A stretch of DNA of 64,000 nucleotides from Paenibacillus sp. HB172176 (GTDB lineage: Bacteria > Bacillota > Bacilli > Paenibacillales > Paenibacillaceae). Below the pieces are notes generated by a model. It was given only the letters and a program-made list of their open reading frames with translations, did not search any database and was not told where the DNA came from. Position 1 is the first letter of the stretch, and each line of letters begins with the position of its first letter. The DNA lies in contig NZ_JAATHD010000004.1 in the NCBI RefSeq assembly GCF_011947265.1, positions 1 through 64,000 of the forward strand. The letters are read 5' to 3'. The translations under genes and the position numbers were made by a program. Shown here piece by piece: positions 54,616 through 62,020 of the stretch.

Positions 54616-55542
54616 TTGCATCACATCCACAATGGAGTCTGGCCGACGATGATTACGCCGTTTACGGACCGCAATGAAATCGATTATGACGCGGTCGAGA
54701 AGCTCTTAATGTTTTATCAACGGAGGGGTGTTGCCGGGGTGTTCGCTGTCTGTCAATCGAGTGAGATGTTCAAGCTCGATCTGGAGGAGAAGAAGCAACT
54801 GATCCGCTTCGTTGTCGAACGTCTCCCTGACGGCATGCAAGCAGTCGTGTCCGGCCATACTGCGGACAATCTGGATGATCAGGCGCGCGAGGCAGAAGCT
54901 GTCATGTGCGAGGGAGCGGCAGCCTATGTCGTATTGCCGAATCGATTTGCGGGGGAAGAGGAGTCGGATGATCGCCTGATCGAGAATATGGAAGCGTTTT
55001 CGGCCAAGTTTCCGGATATTCCGCTCGGAATGTACGAATGTCCGTATCCGTACAAGCGCGTGTTGTCGCCCCGCGTGCTGCGCAGCTGTGTGGACATTGG
55101 ACGGTTTCTGTTCATTAAGGATACATGCTCCAATGTAGGCCAGATGGCTGAGAAGCTGAGCGTAATCGAAGGCTCCGGGATCAAGCTGTTCAATGCGAAC
55201 AGCGCTACGCTGCTAGACAGTTTGAAGCTTGGAGCATCTGGCTACAGCGGCGTTATGGCCAATTTCCATCCGCAGCTGTATGCGTGGCTCTGCCGGAATT
55301 ATGCGAAGGAGCCCGGCAAGGCGGAGCGCCTGCAGCGGTTGCTTGGAGCTTGCTCCATGGCTGAATACCAGTATTACCCGGTTAACGCAAAGTACAGTTT
55401 GTCTCTCCAAGGAGTGACGATGGCTATCGACAGCCGCGTATTGGACGCGGATCTGTTCGCGGAGTCCAAGCGTCTGGAAATTCGCCAGCTCAATGAAGTG
55501 GCCGCATGGGCTGGGGAGATGTTGCAGCTGGTGCATTCGTAA
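54616..55542 (+). CDS. DapA/NanA-family aldolase or lyase
   Basis: 308 residues, a class I Schiff-base barrel. The family Tyr is kept (GMYECPYPYKR), and the Schiff-base Lys is in FLFIKDTCSN. The usual GTTGE carboxylate-binding motif is changed to CQSSE. This argues for a 2-keto-acid substrate other than that of DapA itself, for example a keto-deoxy sugar acid or nonulosonic acid. AGAGGTGA lies 5 bp before TTG 54616; GTG 54607 is part of that ribosome site. First gene of an operon with importer and sialidase-like genes, behind an IclR operator. Confidence 0.8.
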   Translation: MHHIHNGVWPTMITPFTDRNEIDYDAVEKLLMFYQRRGVAGVFAVCQSSEMFKLDLEEKKQLIRFVVERLPDGMQAVVSGHTADNLDDQAREAEAVMCEGAAAYVVLPNRFAGEEESDDRLIENMEAFSAKFPDIPLGMYECPYPYKRVLSPRVLRSCVDIGRFLFIKDTCSNVGQMAEKLSVIEGSGIKLFNANSATLLDSLKLGASGYSGVMANFHPQLYAWLCRNYAKEPGKAERLQRLLGACSMAEYQYYPVNAKYSLSLQGVTMAIDSRVLDADLFAESKRLEIRQLNEVAAWAGEMLQLVHS

Positions 55543-55570
55543 AGCAGCAATACAATAAAAGAGGGAGGTT

Positions 55571-55584
55571 TGTAAACGTATGCA
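55571..55584 (+). promoter_or_regulatory. cre-like site overlapping the lipoprotein start codon
   Basis: TGTAAACGTATGCA fits the relaxed cre pattern TGNAANCGNNNNCA and contains the ATG. A second weaker match, GGTAAGCGCTTTAT, lies at 55592. Both could act as roadblocks inside the operon; function is inferred. Confidence 0.4.
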
Positions 55585-57223
55585 AACAAAAGGTAAGCGC
55601 TTTATCGTTGGAATGGGGTTGTCGCTGGTGCTCGCTGTCGCAGGAATGGCCGGTTGCTCGAAAAACACAAACGAGTCGCCTCCGACTAATGCGGGAAGCG
55701 GGAATGAATCCGGGCTGCCAGACGGGGGGATGACCAATCTGGAGGGGTATCCGATTACGAAGGAGCCGATTACGATTACCGCGGCTGTTACGTACGGATC
55801 GCTGCGTCCGGAGATGGACACGACGGCCATCTGGAAGTATGTCGCGGAGAAAACGAATATTAATCTGGATATTGAGATTATCAAGGACAAGGACAAGGCG
55901 GATCTGATGTTCGCGAGCGGCGAGTTTCCGGACCTGATCATGAATGTCGGAATCAATCCCAATCAAATGGCCAATGCCGTGGAGGGCGGCAGCTTCGTGG
56001 AGATGAAGCCGCTGCTTGAGAAGTATGCGCCGACTTGGAACAAGTTCATGGAGGAAAATCCGCTCGTCTATAATGGTTCGCTTGCGCCGAACGGCAAGCT
56101 GTACAGCCTGCCGTATATCGACTTTGCTCCGTTTGACCGTAATCTGCGAGATCAATGGATCATGATGGGGAATTGGCTTGAGGAGCTGAACCTGCCAGTA
56201 CCGAAGACGACGGAGGAATTCAAGAACGCGCTCCTGGCGATTAAGGAGAACGCCGGCAAGGGCTCCATACCTGCCGATGTCATTCCGTACTATTTCTACT
56301 TCGACAATTATGTTGGCGGCCAGTTCGACATCTACGGCAGCTTCGGCGTGTATATTACCGATCCGGATTACGTCGTTGTGGAGGATGGCATTGTCAAGGA
56401 TCAGTCGACGAATCCCGCTCTCAAGGAGCCGTTGAAATATTTGCGCGAGCTGTATGCAGACGGACTGATTCCGCCGGAGGTATTCACCGACGACTTCACA
56501 ACCTACGCTTCCAAAATTAGTTCCAATCCGCCAATCGTCGGCGCTTATCACTCCTATGCCAACCGACAGCCGGAGCTTGGCGTTCCGATGGGGCCGCTGG
56601 ACAGCGGCAACGGAGAGAAGCCGCTGCTTCGCAGTCAGGCGTATATGCCGGGACCTGCCAACACTGCCATTATCACCTCGAAGAATAAGTATCCGGTTGC
56701 GACGGTTCGCCTGCTCGAAGCAATCGCGGCAGATACGGAGCTGGGCCTGACCGTTAGCAGGGGAACGAAAGGAATCGTATGGGATACCGACGAGGATGGC
56801 AAGGCTTATCAGATTTTCTGGGAGGAGTCTCCGGATCTGATGGCGGCCAACGCCGGAGATTTGGGAATGCACAACTCTTTTGTCGCACTGAAGGATCAGA
56901 ACTTCTACGAGAATGTGTGGAAGGAGAAATCCTACGACGTGAAGAACTCCAGAGGCTGGGCTTATCAGAATGTGTACAAGGATGTCGTGCTGCCGAACGC
57001 TATGGTGTACGTCCAGGGAGCGATGAGCCAGGACGACAACAATCTAATGAGTCAATACAAAACGGATCTGACGAATTACCGCAAGGCCATGTTGGCCGAT
57101 TTCATTACCGGCAAGCAGGATATTGACGCCGCATGGGATTCCTATGTGGAACGAATGAAGCAGCTTGGTTTGGATGAATTTATCAAGCTGAAACAGAAAG
57201 CGTATGATGCCATCGCCAAGTAA
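55580..57223 (+). CDS. Extracellular sugar-binding lipoprotein of ABC importer
   Basis: 547 residues. Signal peptide with lipobox MAGC (Cys about 24), Asn/Gly-rich linker, then a type-1 binding fold of the LplA family (TITAAVTYGSLRPEMDTTAIWKYVAEKTNINLDIEI in part; YSLPYIDFAPFDRNLRDQWIMMGNWLEEL). GAGGGAGG lies 11-12 bp before the ATG. It starts 37 bp after the DapA-like gene. In this operon the lipoprotein precedes the permeases, unlike the two other importers, where it follows them. Confidence 0.88.
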   Translation: MQTKGKRFIVGMGLSLVLAVAGMAGCSKNTNESPPTNAGSGNESGLPDGGMTNLEGYPITKEPITITAAVTYGSLRPEMDTTAIWKYVAEKTNINLDIEIIKDKDKADLMFASGEFPDLIMNVGINPNQMANAVEGGSFVEMKPLLEKYAPTWNKFMEENPLVYNGSLAPNGKLYSLPYIDFAPFDRNLRDQWIMMGNWLEELNLPVPKTTEEFKNALLAIKENAGKGSIPADVIPYYFYFDNYVGGQFDIYGSFGVYITDPDYVVVEDGIVKDQSTNPALKEPLKYLRELYADGLIPPEVFTDDFTTYASKISSNPPIVGAYHSYANRQPELGVPMGPLDSGNGEKPLLRSQAYMPGPANTAIITSKNKYPVATVRLLEAIAADTELGLTVSRGTKGIVWDTDEDGKAYQIFWEESPDLMAANAGDLGMHNSFVALKDQNFYENVWKEKSYDVKNSRGWAYQNVYKDVVLPNAMVYVQGAMSQDDNNLMSQYKTDLTNYRKAMLADFITGKQDIDAAWDSYVERMKQLGLDEFIKLKQKAYDAIAK

Positions 57224-57243
57224 GCCGAGAGGAGGGATTGGGC

Positions 57244-58200
57244 ATGGATACCGCTAGCCATGCTAGTCCGCAAGAGCAACAGCTTCGCAAGAAATCGGTA
57301 GGATTTCGCATTTGGCAAAGCCGGGAGCTATACCTGTTTCTGTTGCCGGCCATAGCGTTAATTATCGTCTTCAACTATTTTCCGATGTATGGAATTACGG
57401 TCGCTTTTAAGGATTTCAAGCCGTATTTGGGCATAATGGACAGTCCATGGGCCGGAATGAAATATTTCGATCGATTCTTCTCGATGCCAATGTTCAGCGT
57501 CATTCTGAAGAATACGCTTTTGCTAAGCTTCTACACCTTGATCGCTGCTTTTCCGCTGCCGATTGTTCTGGCCTTGGCGCTCAACAGCACATCCAGTCAG
57601 CCCCTCAAGAAAATCGTGCAGACTATCACGTACGCGCCTCATTTCATCTCGATCGTTATTATCGTAGGCATGCTCAACATCTTCTTCTCTCCCTCGATGG
57701 GCATCGTGCGCAATTTGCTCCATGGTCTGGGGCTGATGGACGGCAATCTTGACGTGCTGATGAATGCGTCCAGCTTTCCGCATCTATATGTATGGAGCGG
57801 CGTGTGGCAAACCTTGGGGTGGAGCAGCATCATCTATCTGGGCGCGCTCAGCTCCGTCGACCCCGCGCTGCACGAGTCGGCTGTGATTGACGGCGCCTCG
57901 AAATTTCAGAGGGTATATCGCATTGATTTGCCGCTCATTCTGCCAACGATCGTTATTCTGCTTATTCTTGAATCCGGCACGATTATGAATATCGGCTTCG
58001 AGAAGGTGTTCCTGATGCAGAACGCATTCAATCTCAGCTCGAGCGAGGTCATCAATACGTATGTGTACAAAATCGGTATTCGCGAGGCGCAGTACAGCCT
58101 CTCGTCCGCAATCGGTTTATTCAACTCGGGAATTAATTTCATTCTGATCCTGCTGGTGAATCAGATTAGCCGTCGGCTCGGACAGGAATCGCTATGGTAA
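57244..58200 (+). CDS. ABC sugar importer permease, LplB type
   Basis: 318 residues, six transmembrane helices from LYLFLLPAIALIIVFNYFPMYG. EAA loop HESAVIDGASKFQRVYRIDLPLI, tail SRRLGQESLW. GAGGAGGG lies 7 bp before ATG 57244. 20 bp after the lipoprotein gene and 12 bp before the partner permease. As in the other importers there is no ATPase gene. Confidence 0.9.
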   Translation: MDTASHASPQEQQLRKKSVGFRIWQSRELYLFLLPAIALIIVFNYFPMYGITVAFKDFKPYLGIMDSPWAGMKYFDRFFSMPMFSVILKNTLLLSFYTLIAAFPLPIVLALALNSTSSQPLKKIVQTITYAPHFISIVIIVGMLNIFFSPSMGIVRNLLHGLGLMDGNLDVLMNASSFPHLYVWSGVWQTLGWSSIIYLGALSSVDPALHESAVIDGASKFQRVYRIDLPLILPTIVILLILESGTIMNIGFEKVFLMQNAFNLSSSEVINTYVYKIGIREAQYSLSSAIGLFNSGINFILILLVNQISRRLGQESLW

Positions 58201-58212
58201 GGAGGAGAGAGC

Positions 58213-59115
58213 ATGCATAACGCAATCAAGTCCACCTCGCGGGACCGCGTCTATGATGTCATTAATACCATACTGCTGATGGCGCTGTTGCTCATCGTGG
58301 CCTATCCGCTGTACTTTGTCGTCATTGCCTCGATCAGCGATCCGAAGCTGGTCGCCACGGGCAGGGTCCTGCTGTGGCCGCAGCAGTTCAGCTTCAAAGG
58401 ATACCTGGAGGTCGTGAAATACGGACCTATCTGGACGGGCTATCGCAACACGCTTATTTATACAACGGCATTCACCGTTATCTCGGTCATGGTGAGTTTG
58501 ATGGCCGGCTACGCGCTTGCGAGGAAGCCGTTTCCCGGCAAGACGGCGATTACCGCCTTCATGCTGTTAACGATGTTTTTCAACGGAGGACTCATCCCGA
58601 CTTATCTGTTGATGCGGGAGATCGGCTTGTACGGCAATCCACTCATTATTGTATTGCTCGGCGCGGTCAATGTGACCAACATTATCATCAGCCGGACGTT
58701 TATCAAGTCTTCGATACCCGAAGAGCTGTATGAGGCTGCGCAGATCGACGGCTGCACGCATGTTTCGTTCTTCTTCCGAATTGTCTTGCCGGTATCTCAG
58801 GCATTAATCGCCGTATTGGTATTGTTCGCGGCGGTCAGCCAGTGGAATTCCTGGTTCAATGCAATGATTTATTTGAACGATGAGGCGCATATGCCTTTGC
58901 AAATGGTGCTGCGCGATTTGATCGTGAGTCAGTCCGCGCTCAGTACAGCCAGCAATACGGACAGCATGGGCGGCGATGCGGCAGCGCAAATCTATCTGGT
59001 CGAATCGATGCGGTACGCGGTCATTATTGTCTCGACGCTGCCGATTATGTGCTTCTATCCGTTCGTGCAGAAGTATTTCGTCAAGGGCGTCATGATTGGC
59101 TCGGTAAAAGGTTAA
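58213..59115 (+). CDS. ABC sugar importer permease, YtcP type
   Basis: 300 residues with six transmembrane helices. EAA loop YEAAQIDGCTHVSFFFRIVLPVS, tail VQKYFVKGVMIGSVKG. AAGGAGGAGAG precedes the ATG. The short stretch after its stop holds three near-copies of AGGTTAA (59108-59140), possibly from slippage, before the next gene's ribosome site. Confidence 0.9.
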   Translation: MHNAIKSTSRDRVYDVINTILLMALLLIVAYPLYFVVIASISDPKLVATGRVLLWPQQFSFKGYLEVVKYGPIWTGYRNTLIYTTAFTVISVMVSLMAGYALARKPFPGKTAITAFMLLTMFFNGGLIPTYLLMREIGLYGNPLIIVLLGAVNVTNIIISRTFIKSSIPEELYEAAQIDGCTHVSFFFRIVLPVSQALIAVLVLFAAVSQWNSWFNAMIYLNDEAHMPLQMVLRDLIVSQSALSTASNTDSMGGDAAAQIYLVESMRYAVIIVSTLPIMCFYPFVQKYFVKGVMIGSVKG

Positions 59116-59153
59116 GAGGTTAAAAGGGTAAAAGGTTAGGAGGAATTGCAAAT

Positions 59154-60566
59154 ATGAGAGGACAATCGGCTTGGCATTACCGCCCATATCGTCCATTGGA
59201 TCAGATTCGGGAGCGAGAGCTCCCTTATATCTGCAGGCTCGCGCCGGGCGAGGAAGAGATTGCGCTGGAGTGGTTCGATTCCGGCAGCGATGGGGCACAT
59301 GCGCTGTACTGGCGACCGCGCGGATCGGAGACGGCGTATACCCGGACAGAGCTGACGGGATCGGAGGCAATTATTGACGGGCTTGAGCCGCATCGCGATT
59401 ACGAGCTTTATGTGGAGCGCTTGGACAGCAGCGGTCGCAGCGTGGTCCGGCTTGCCCGCACCGGTGCCGCGGTCGGAACGGTCATTCATTATTTGCACCC
59501 GGAGGATGAGATCTACGCCTTCTCCGGCAGGAGCCTGTGCAGCCCTTCGCTCGTCAAGCTGCCGGGCGGCGCGTTGCTCGCGTCGATGGATGTCTTCTCC
59601 GGCGGAGCACCGCAAAATTTGACGCTGCTCTACCGTTCGGATGACGGAGGAGACAACTGGAAATACGTGACCGAGCTGTTCCCGTGCTTCTGGGGAAAGC
59701 TGTTCGTATGGAAGAATGCGCTGTACATGCTGGCGCATACGACTGAATATGGCAGCCTGATCATTGGCGTCTCGCATGACGAAGGCCGGACATGGAGCGC
59801 TCCTGTTACGATTCTGCCGGGAGCGGGGTCCAAGGTTGCGCGCGGACCGCATAAGGCGCCGATGCCGGTAATCGAAGCAGGCGGCAGACTGCATACGGCG
59901 GTTGATTACGGCTCTTGGCCGACCGGCGGCCATGCCAATGCGCTGCTCTCCATCGACAGCGATGCCGATCTGCTGGTTGCGGACAACTGGCGCTGCACCG
60001 ACTTTCTTCCGTATGACGCCGATTGGAAAGGCGCGGCCGTGGGCAAGAGCGGCGGCGCGCTGGAGGGCAATGCAGTCGTCGGACCGGACGGTCAGTTATA
60101 CAATGTGCTGCGTTACCAGATGAATGGCTGTACCCCTTCTCATGGCAAAGCGCTGATGCTGCGCGGCAATCTGGAAGAGCCGGAGGCTCCCTTGAACTTT
60201 CACGGCTTTGTCGACTTCAACGGCGGCAGCAATTCGAAGTTCGACCTGCTGTACGACGAGCCGTCCGGGGCGTACTGGGCCATTGTCAGCGAGATCGTCG
60301 ACGACGCTGCGCCAAGTCAGCGCAATGTGCTGTCGCTGGCCGTCTCTCAAGATTTGCAGCGCTTCTCCATCGTGAAGCGGCTGCTCGATTACCGCGATGC
60401 GAACCCGCAAGAGGTAGGCTTTCAATATGTCAGTTTCCTGATCGACGGCGATGACATTCTCTATCAGTGCCGCACCGCGATGAACGGGGCGCGTAATTTT
60501 CATGACGCTAACTATTCGACCTTCCATCGGATTGAGAGATTCAGGCGGTACTCGCAAGGGTTGTAA
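59154..60566 (+). CDS. Sialidase-like (BNR/Asp-box) beta-propeller protein
   Basis: 470 residues, no signal peptide. A short Fn3-like N-terminal domain (about 20-105: GEEEIALEWFDSGSDGAHALYWRP) precedes a six-bladed propeller with Asp boxes SDDGGDNW and SHDEGRTW and an AFSGRSLCSPSLVKLPGGALLASMD opening. This is the sialidase/neuraminidase superfamily; the arginine triad was not verified. As a cytosolic enzyme it would act on imported fragments. AGGAGGAAT lies before the ATG. Last gene of the IclR-controlled operon; strong terminator after it. Confidence 0.75.
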   Translation: MRGQSAWHYRPYRPLDQIRERELPYICRLAPGEEEIALEWFDSGSDGAHALYWRPRGSETAYTRTELTGSEAIIDGLEPHRDYELYVERLDSSGRSVVRLARTGAAVGTVIHYLHPEDEIYAFSGRSLCSPSLVKLPGGALLASMDVFSGGAPQNLTLLYRSDDGGDNWKYVTELFPCFWGKLFVWKNALYMLAHTTEYGSLIIGVSHDEGRTWSAPVTILPGAGSKVARGPHKAPMPVIEAGGRLHTAVDYGSWPTGGHANALLSIDSDADLLVADNWRCTDFLPYDADWKGAAVGKSGGALEGNAVVGPDGQLYNVLRYQMNGCTPSHGKALMLRGNLEEPEAPLNFHGFVDFNGGSNSKFDLLYDEPSGAYWAIVSEIVDDAAPSQRNVLSLAVSQDLQRFSIVKRLLDYRDANPQEVGFQYVSFLIDGDDILYQCRTAMNGARNFHDANYSTFHRIERFRRYSQGL

Positions 60567-60576
60567 TCAGGAATGG

Positions 60577-60628
60577 AGCAGTCCCGGCAGAGCAACTGAT
60601 TGTTGCTTTTCCGGGGCTGCTTTTTTTC
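60577..60628 (+). terminator. Rho-independent terminator
   Basis: AGCAG-CCCGG pairs with CCGGG-CTGCT around an inner AGCAA/TTGCT stem, followed by TTTTTTT. Ends the sialidase-like operon. Confidence 0.85.
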
Positions 60629-60776
60629 TTTTGCAGCAGGACGGACGATGAAGAGATGGCATTTTACATTTATGTGCAATGACCAACTGCACTGTTTAGC
60701 ATTCTCGAGGGATATGCGGAGCTGTTCCACCCTCATCCATATATGGTATTCTACATGTAAGGGAGGGGGGCTTCAA

Positions 60777-61238
60777 TTGAAGAGAACGAGATATTTAGTG
60801 AAAAATCCTTCATCAGCATTGCTCGCAGCGAGTATGTCCATTCTTGCTTTCACTCAAGTGTATAGCGCTATCCATGCGTTTAATCGAGAGGATTACGATG
60901 TTTTCTTTTATTTGAATTGCGGGATGTCTATCCTGTTTATCTTCTTCATCATTCTTGCATTAGTGAGATCCTTCCGAAAACCGACCGAGCTGCAATTCAA
61001 TCGGGGAGCCCTCCACTTGCATGGCGAGTCCATTCCTGCGGAGTCTATCAAGGAGATTATGATTCGGGGATACTTCAAGCCTGTCGTCGGAATTAAGCCC
61101 CATGGCGTCTGGATCGTTCCTCTCAATCGCTGCTTCCGATTCGCAGTCAACGAGGAACGCGGCAGAGAAGCTGTCGAGAGCTGGGCAGAGCAGAATAAGG
61201 TGAAGGTAATTCATCGCTCGTTCATGAGATGGCTGTGA
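60777..61238 (+). CDS. Small membrane protein with PH-like cytosolic domain
   Basis: 153 residues. Two transmembrane helices (about 14-33, ALLAASMSILAFTQVYSAI; and about 45-63, MSILFIFFIILALV), then a compact beta-rich domain (about 70-150: ELQFNRGALHLHGESIPAESIKEIMIRG in part; GVWIVPLNRCFRFAV) like bacterial PH-type domains. TTG at 60777 follows GGGAGGGGGG by 6 bp; upstream in-frame starts lack a site and overlap the terminator region. Function unknown. Stands apart from the sugar genes. Confidence 0.65.
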   Translation: MKRTRYLVKNPSSALLAASMSILAFTQVYSAIHAFNREDYDVFFYLNCGMSILFIFFIILALVRSFRKPTELQFNRGALHLHGESIPAESIKEIMIRGYFKPVVGIKPHGVWIVPLNRCFRFAVNEERGREAVESWAEQNKVKVIHRSFMRWL

Positions 61239-61332
61239 GCCTGTTCTGCGCCATCGTAGTAATGAAGACACAAGCCCGGCCAAAGGTTTAATTCTTCGCA
61301 AAATAGCCCAAGCTTCCTACTGAGGTGATGAT

Positions 61333-61629
61333 ATGATCATTCTACTGACGGCAGGCTTGCTAATCGGCGGAGCTATAATCTGGATTTTGCGGAAATGGAT
61401 GATTTGGACGAGAATGATATGCGATCTTGCGGCGGTAGCGACTTATATCGTGTTCGGAGTGAAGGCGGCCGATGCGGTTATGCAGACCGTTGAGGATGGC
61501 ACAGTGTTCATGACCGAGGTTCATCGCGTGTTTCTTAGCCATCTGTTTCTTGTGTGCGGGGCATATGTTGGGACTTACGGCCTGGCGTTTCTGTTGGAGA
61601 GGTTGACAGGGACTCGGACTGAAGTGTAA
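61333..61629 (+). CDS. Small integral membrane protein of unknown function
   Basis: 98 residues with three hydrophobic segments (about 2-20, 26-48 and 68-88: MIILLTAGLLIGGAIIWIL; LAAVATYIVFGVKAADAVM; VFLSHLFLVCGAYVGTYGLAFLL) and a short polar end. GAGGTGATGAT precedes the ATG. No family recognised. 94 bp after the PH-like gene, so possibly co-transcribed. Confidence 0.6.
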   Translation: MIILLTAGLLIGGAIIWILRKWMIWTRMICDLAAVATYIVFGVKAADAVMQTVEDGTVFMTEVHRVFLSHLFLVCGAYVGTYGLAFLLERLTGTRTEV

Positions 61630-61718
61630 TTATGAAAAGCAACCAATGATTTGCGGAGAAGGAATCTCTTCCGTATCTTGCAGTGTCGGTTTGGGAAATC
61701 GCATATAATTGGGAGAAG

Positions 61719-61784
61719 CTCCCGTATGTATCTGATGGGAACGCAGGAATATGCGTCTTTGTCAGATATATACGGGAGTTTTTC
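61719..61784 (+). terminator. Long hairpin with T-run, directly after a TATAAT box
   Basis: CTCCCGTATGTATCTGA pairs with TCAGATATATACGGGAG over 17 positions (one G-U). The loop carries a second stem (ACGCA/TGCGT), and TTTTTC follows. TATAAT at 61704-61709 lies just before, with no clear -35 at 17 bp. Terminator for the small membrane gene or a short structured RNA. The rest of 61630-62020 shows no gene I can support. Confidence 0.65.
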
Positions 61785-62020
61785 ATTTGGAGAATGGACG
61801 GAGGAACTCCTGCTCCATGCGACCTCCTCAATCGCTCTAATGACATAATTTACATAAAAATAAAAGTGAAGGAGCAATTCATGCAGGAAAAATGTAGTTA
61901 TTTGTCGAAAAGAAAGCGATATGTCTAAACAATGAAATTTTAGTCCCAATTGAGAGAGTGGAGGTCGGAAGGTATGAGGATGGCAGGATGTACATATTCA
62001 ATGGACGGGGTGAACGAGAA

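Noticed and set aside
61651..61928. Three overlapping short frames as small genes
   Set aside because: They read through a long hairpin, use no ribosome sites and exist in several frames at once.
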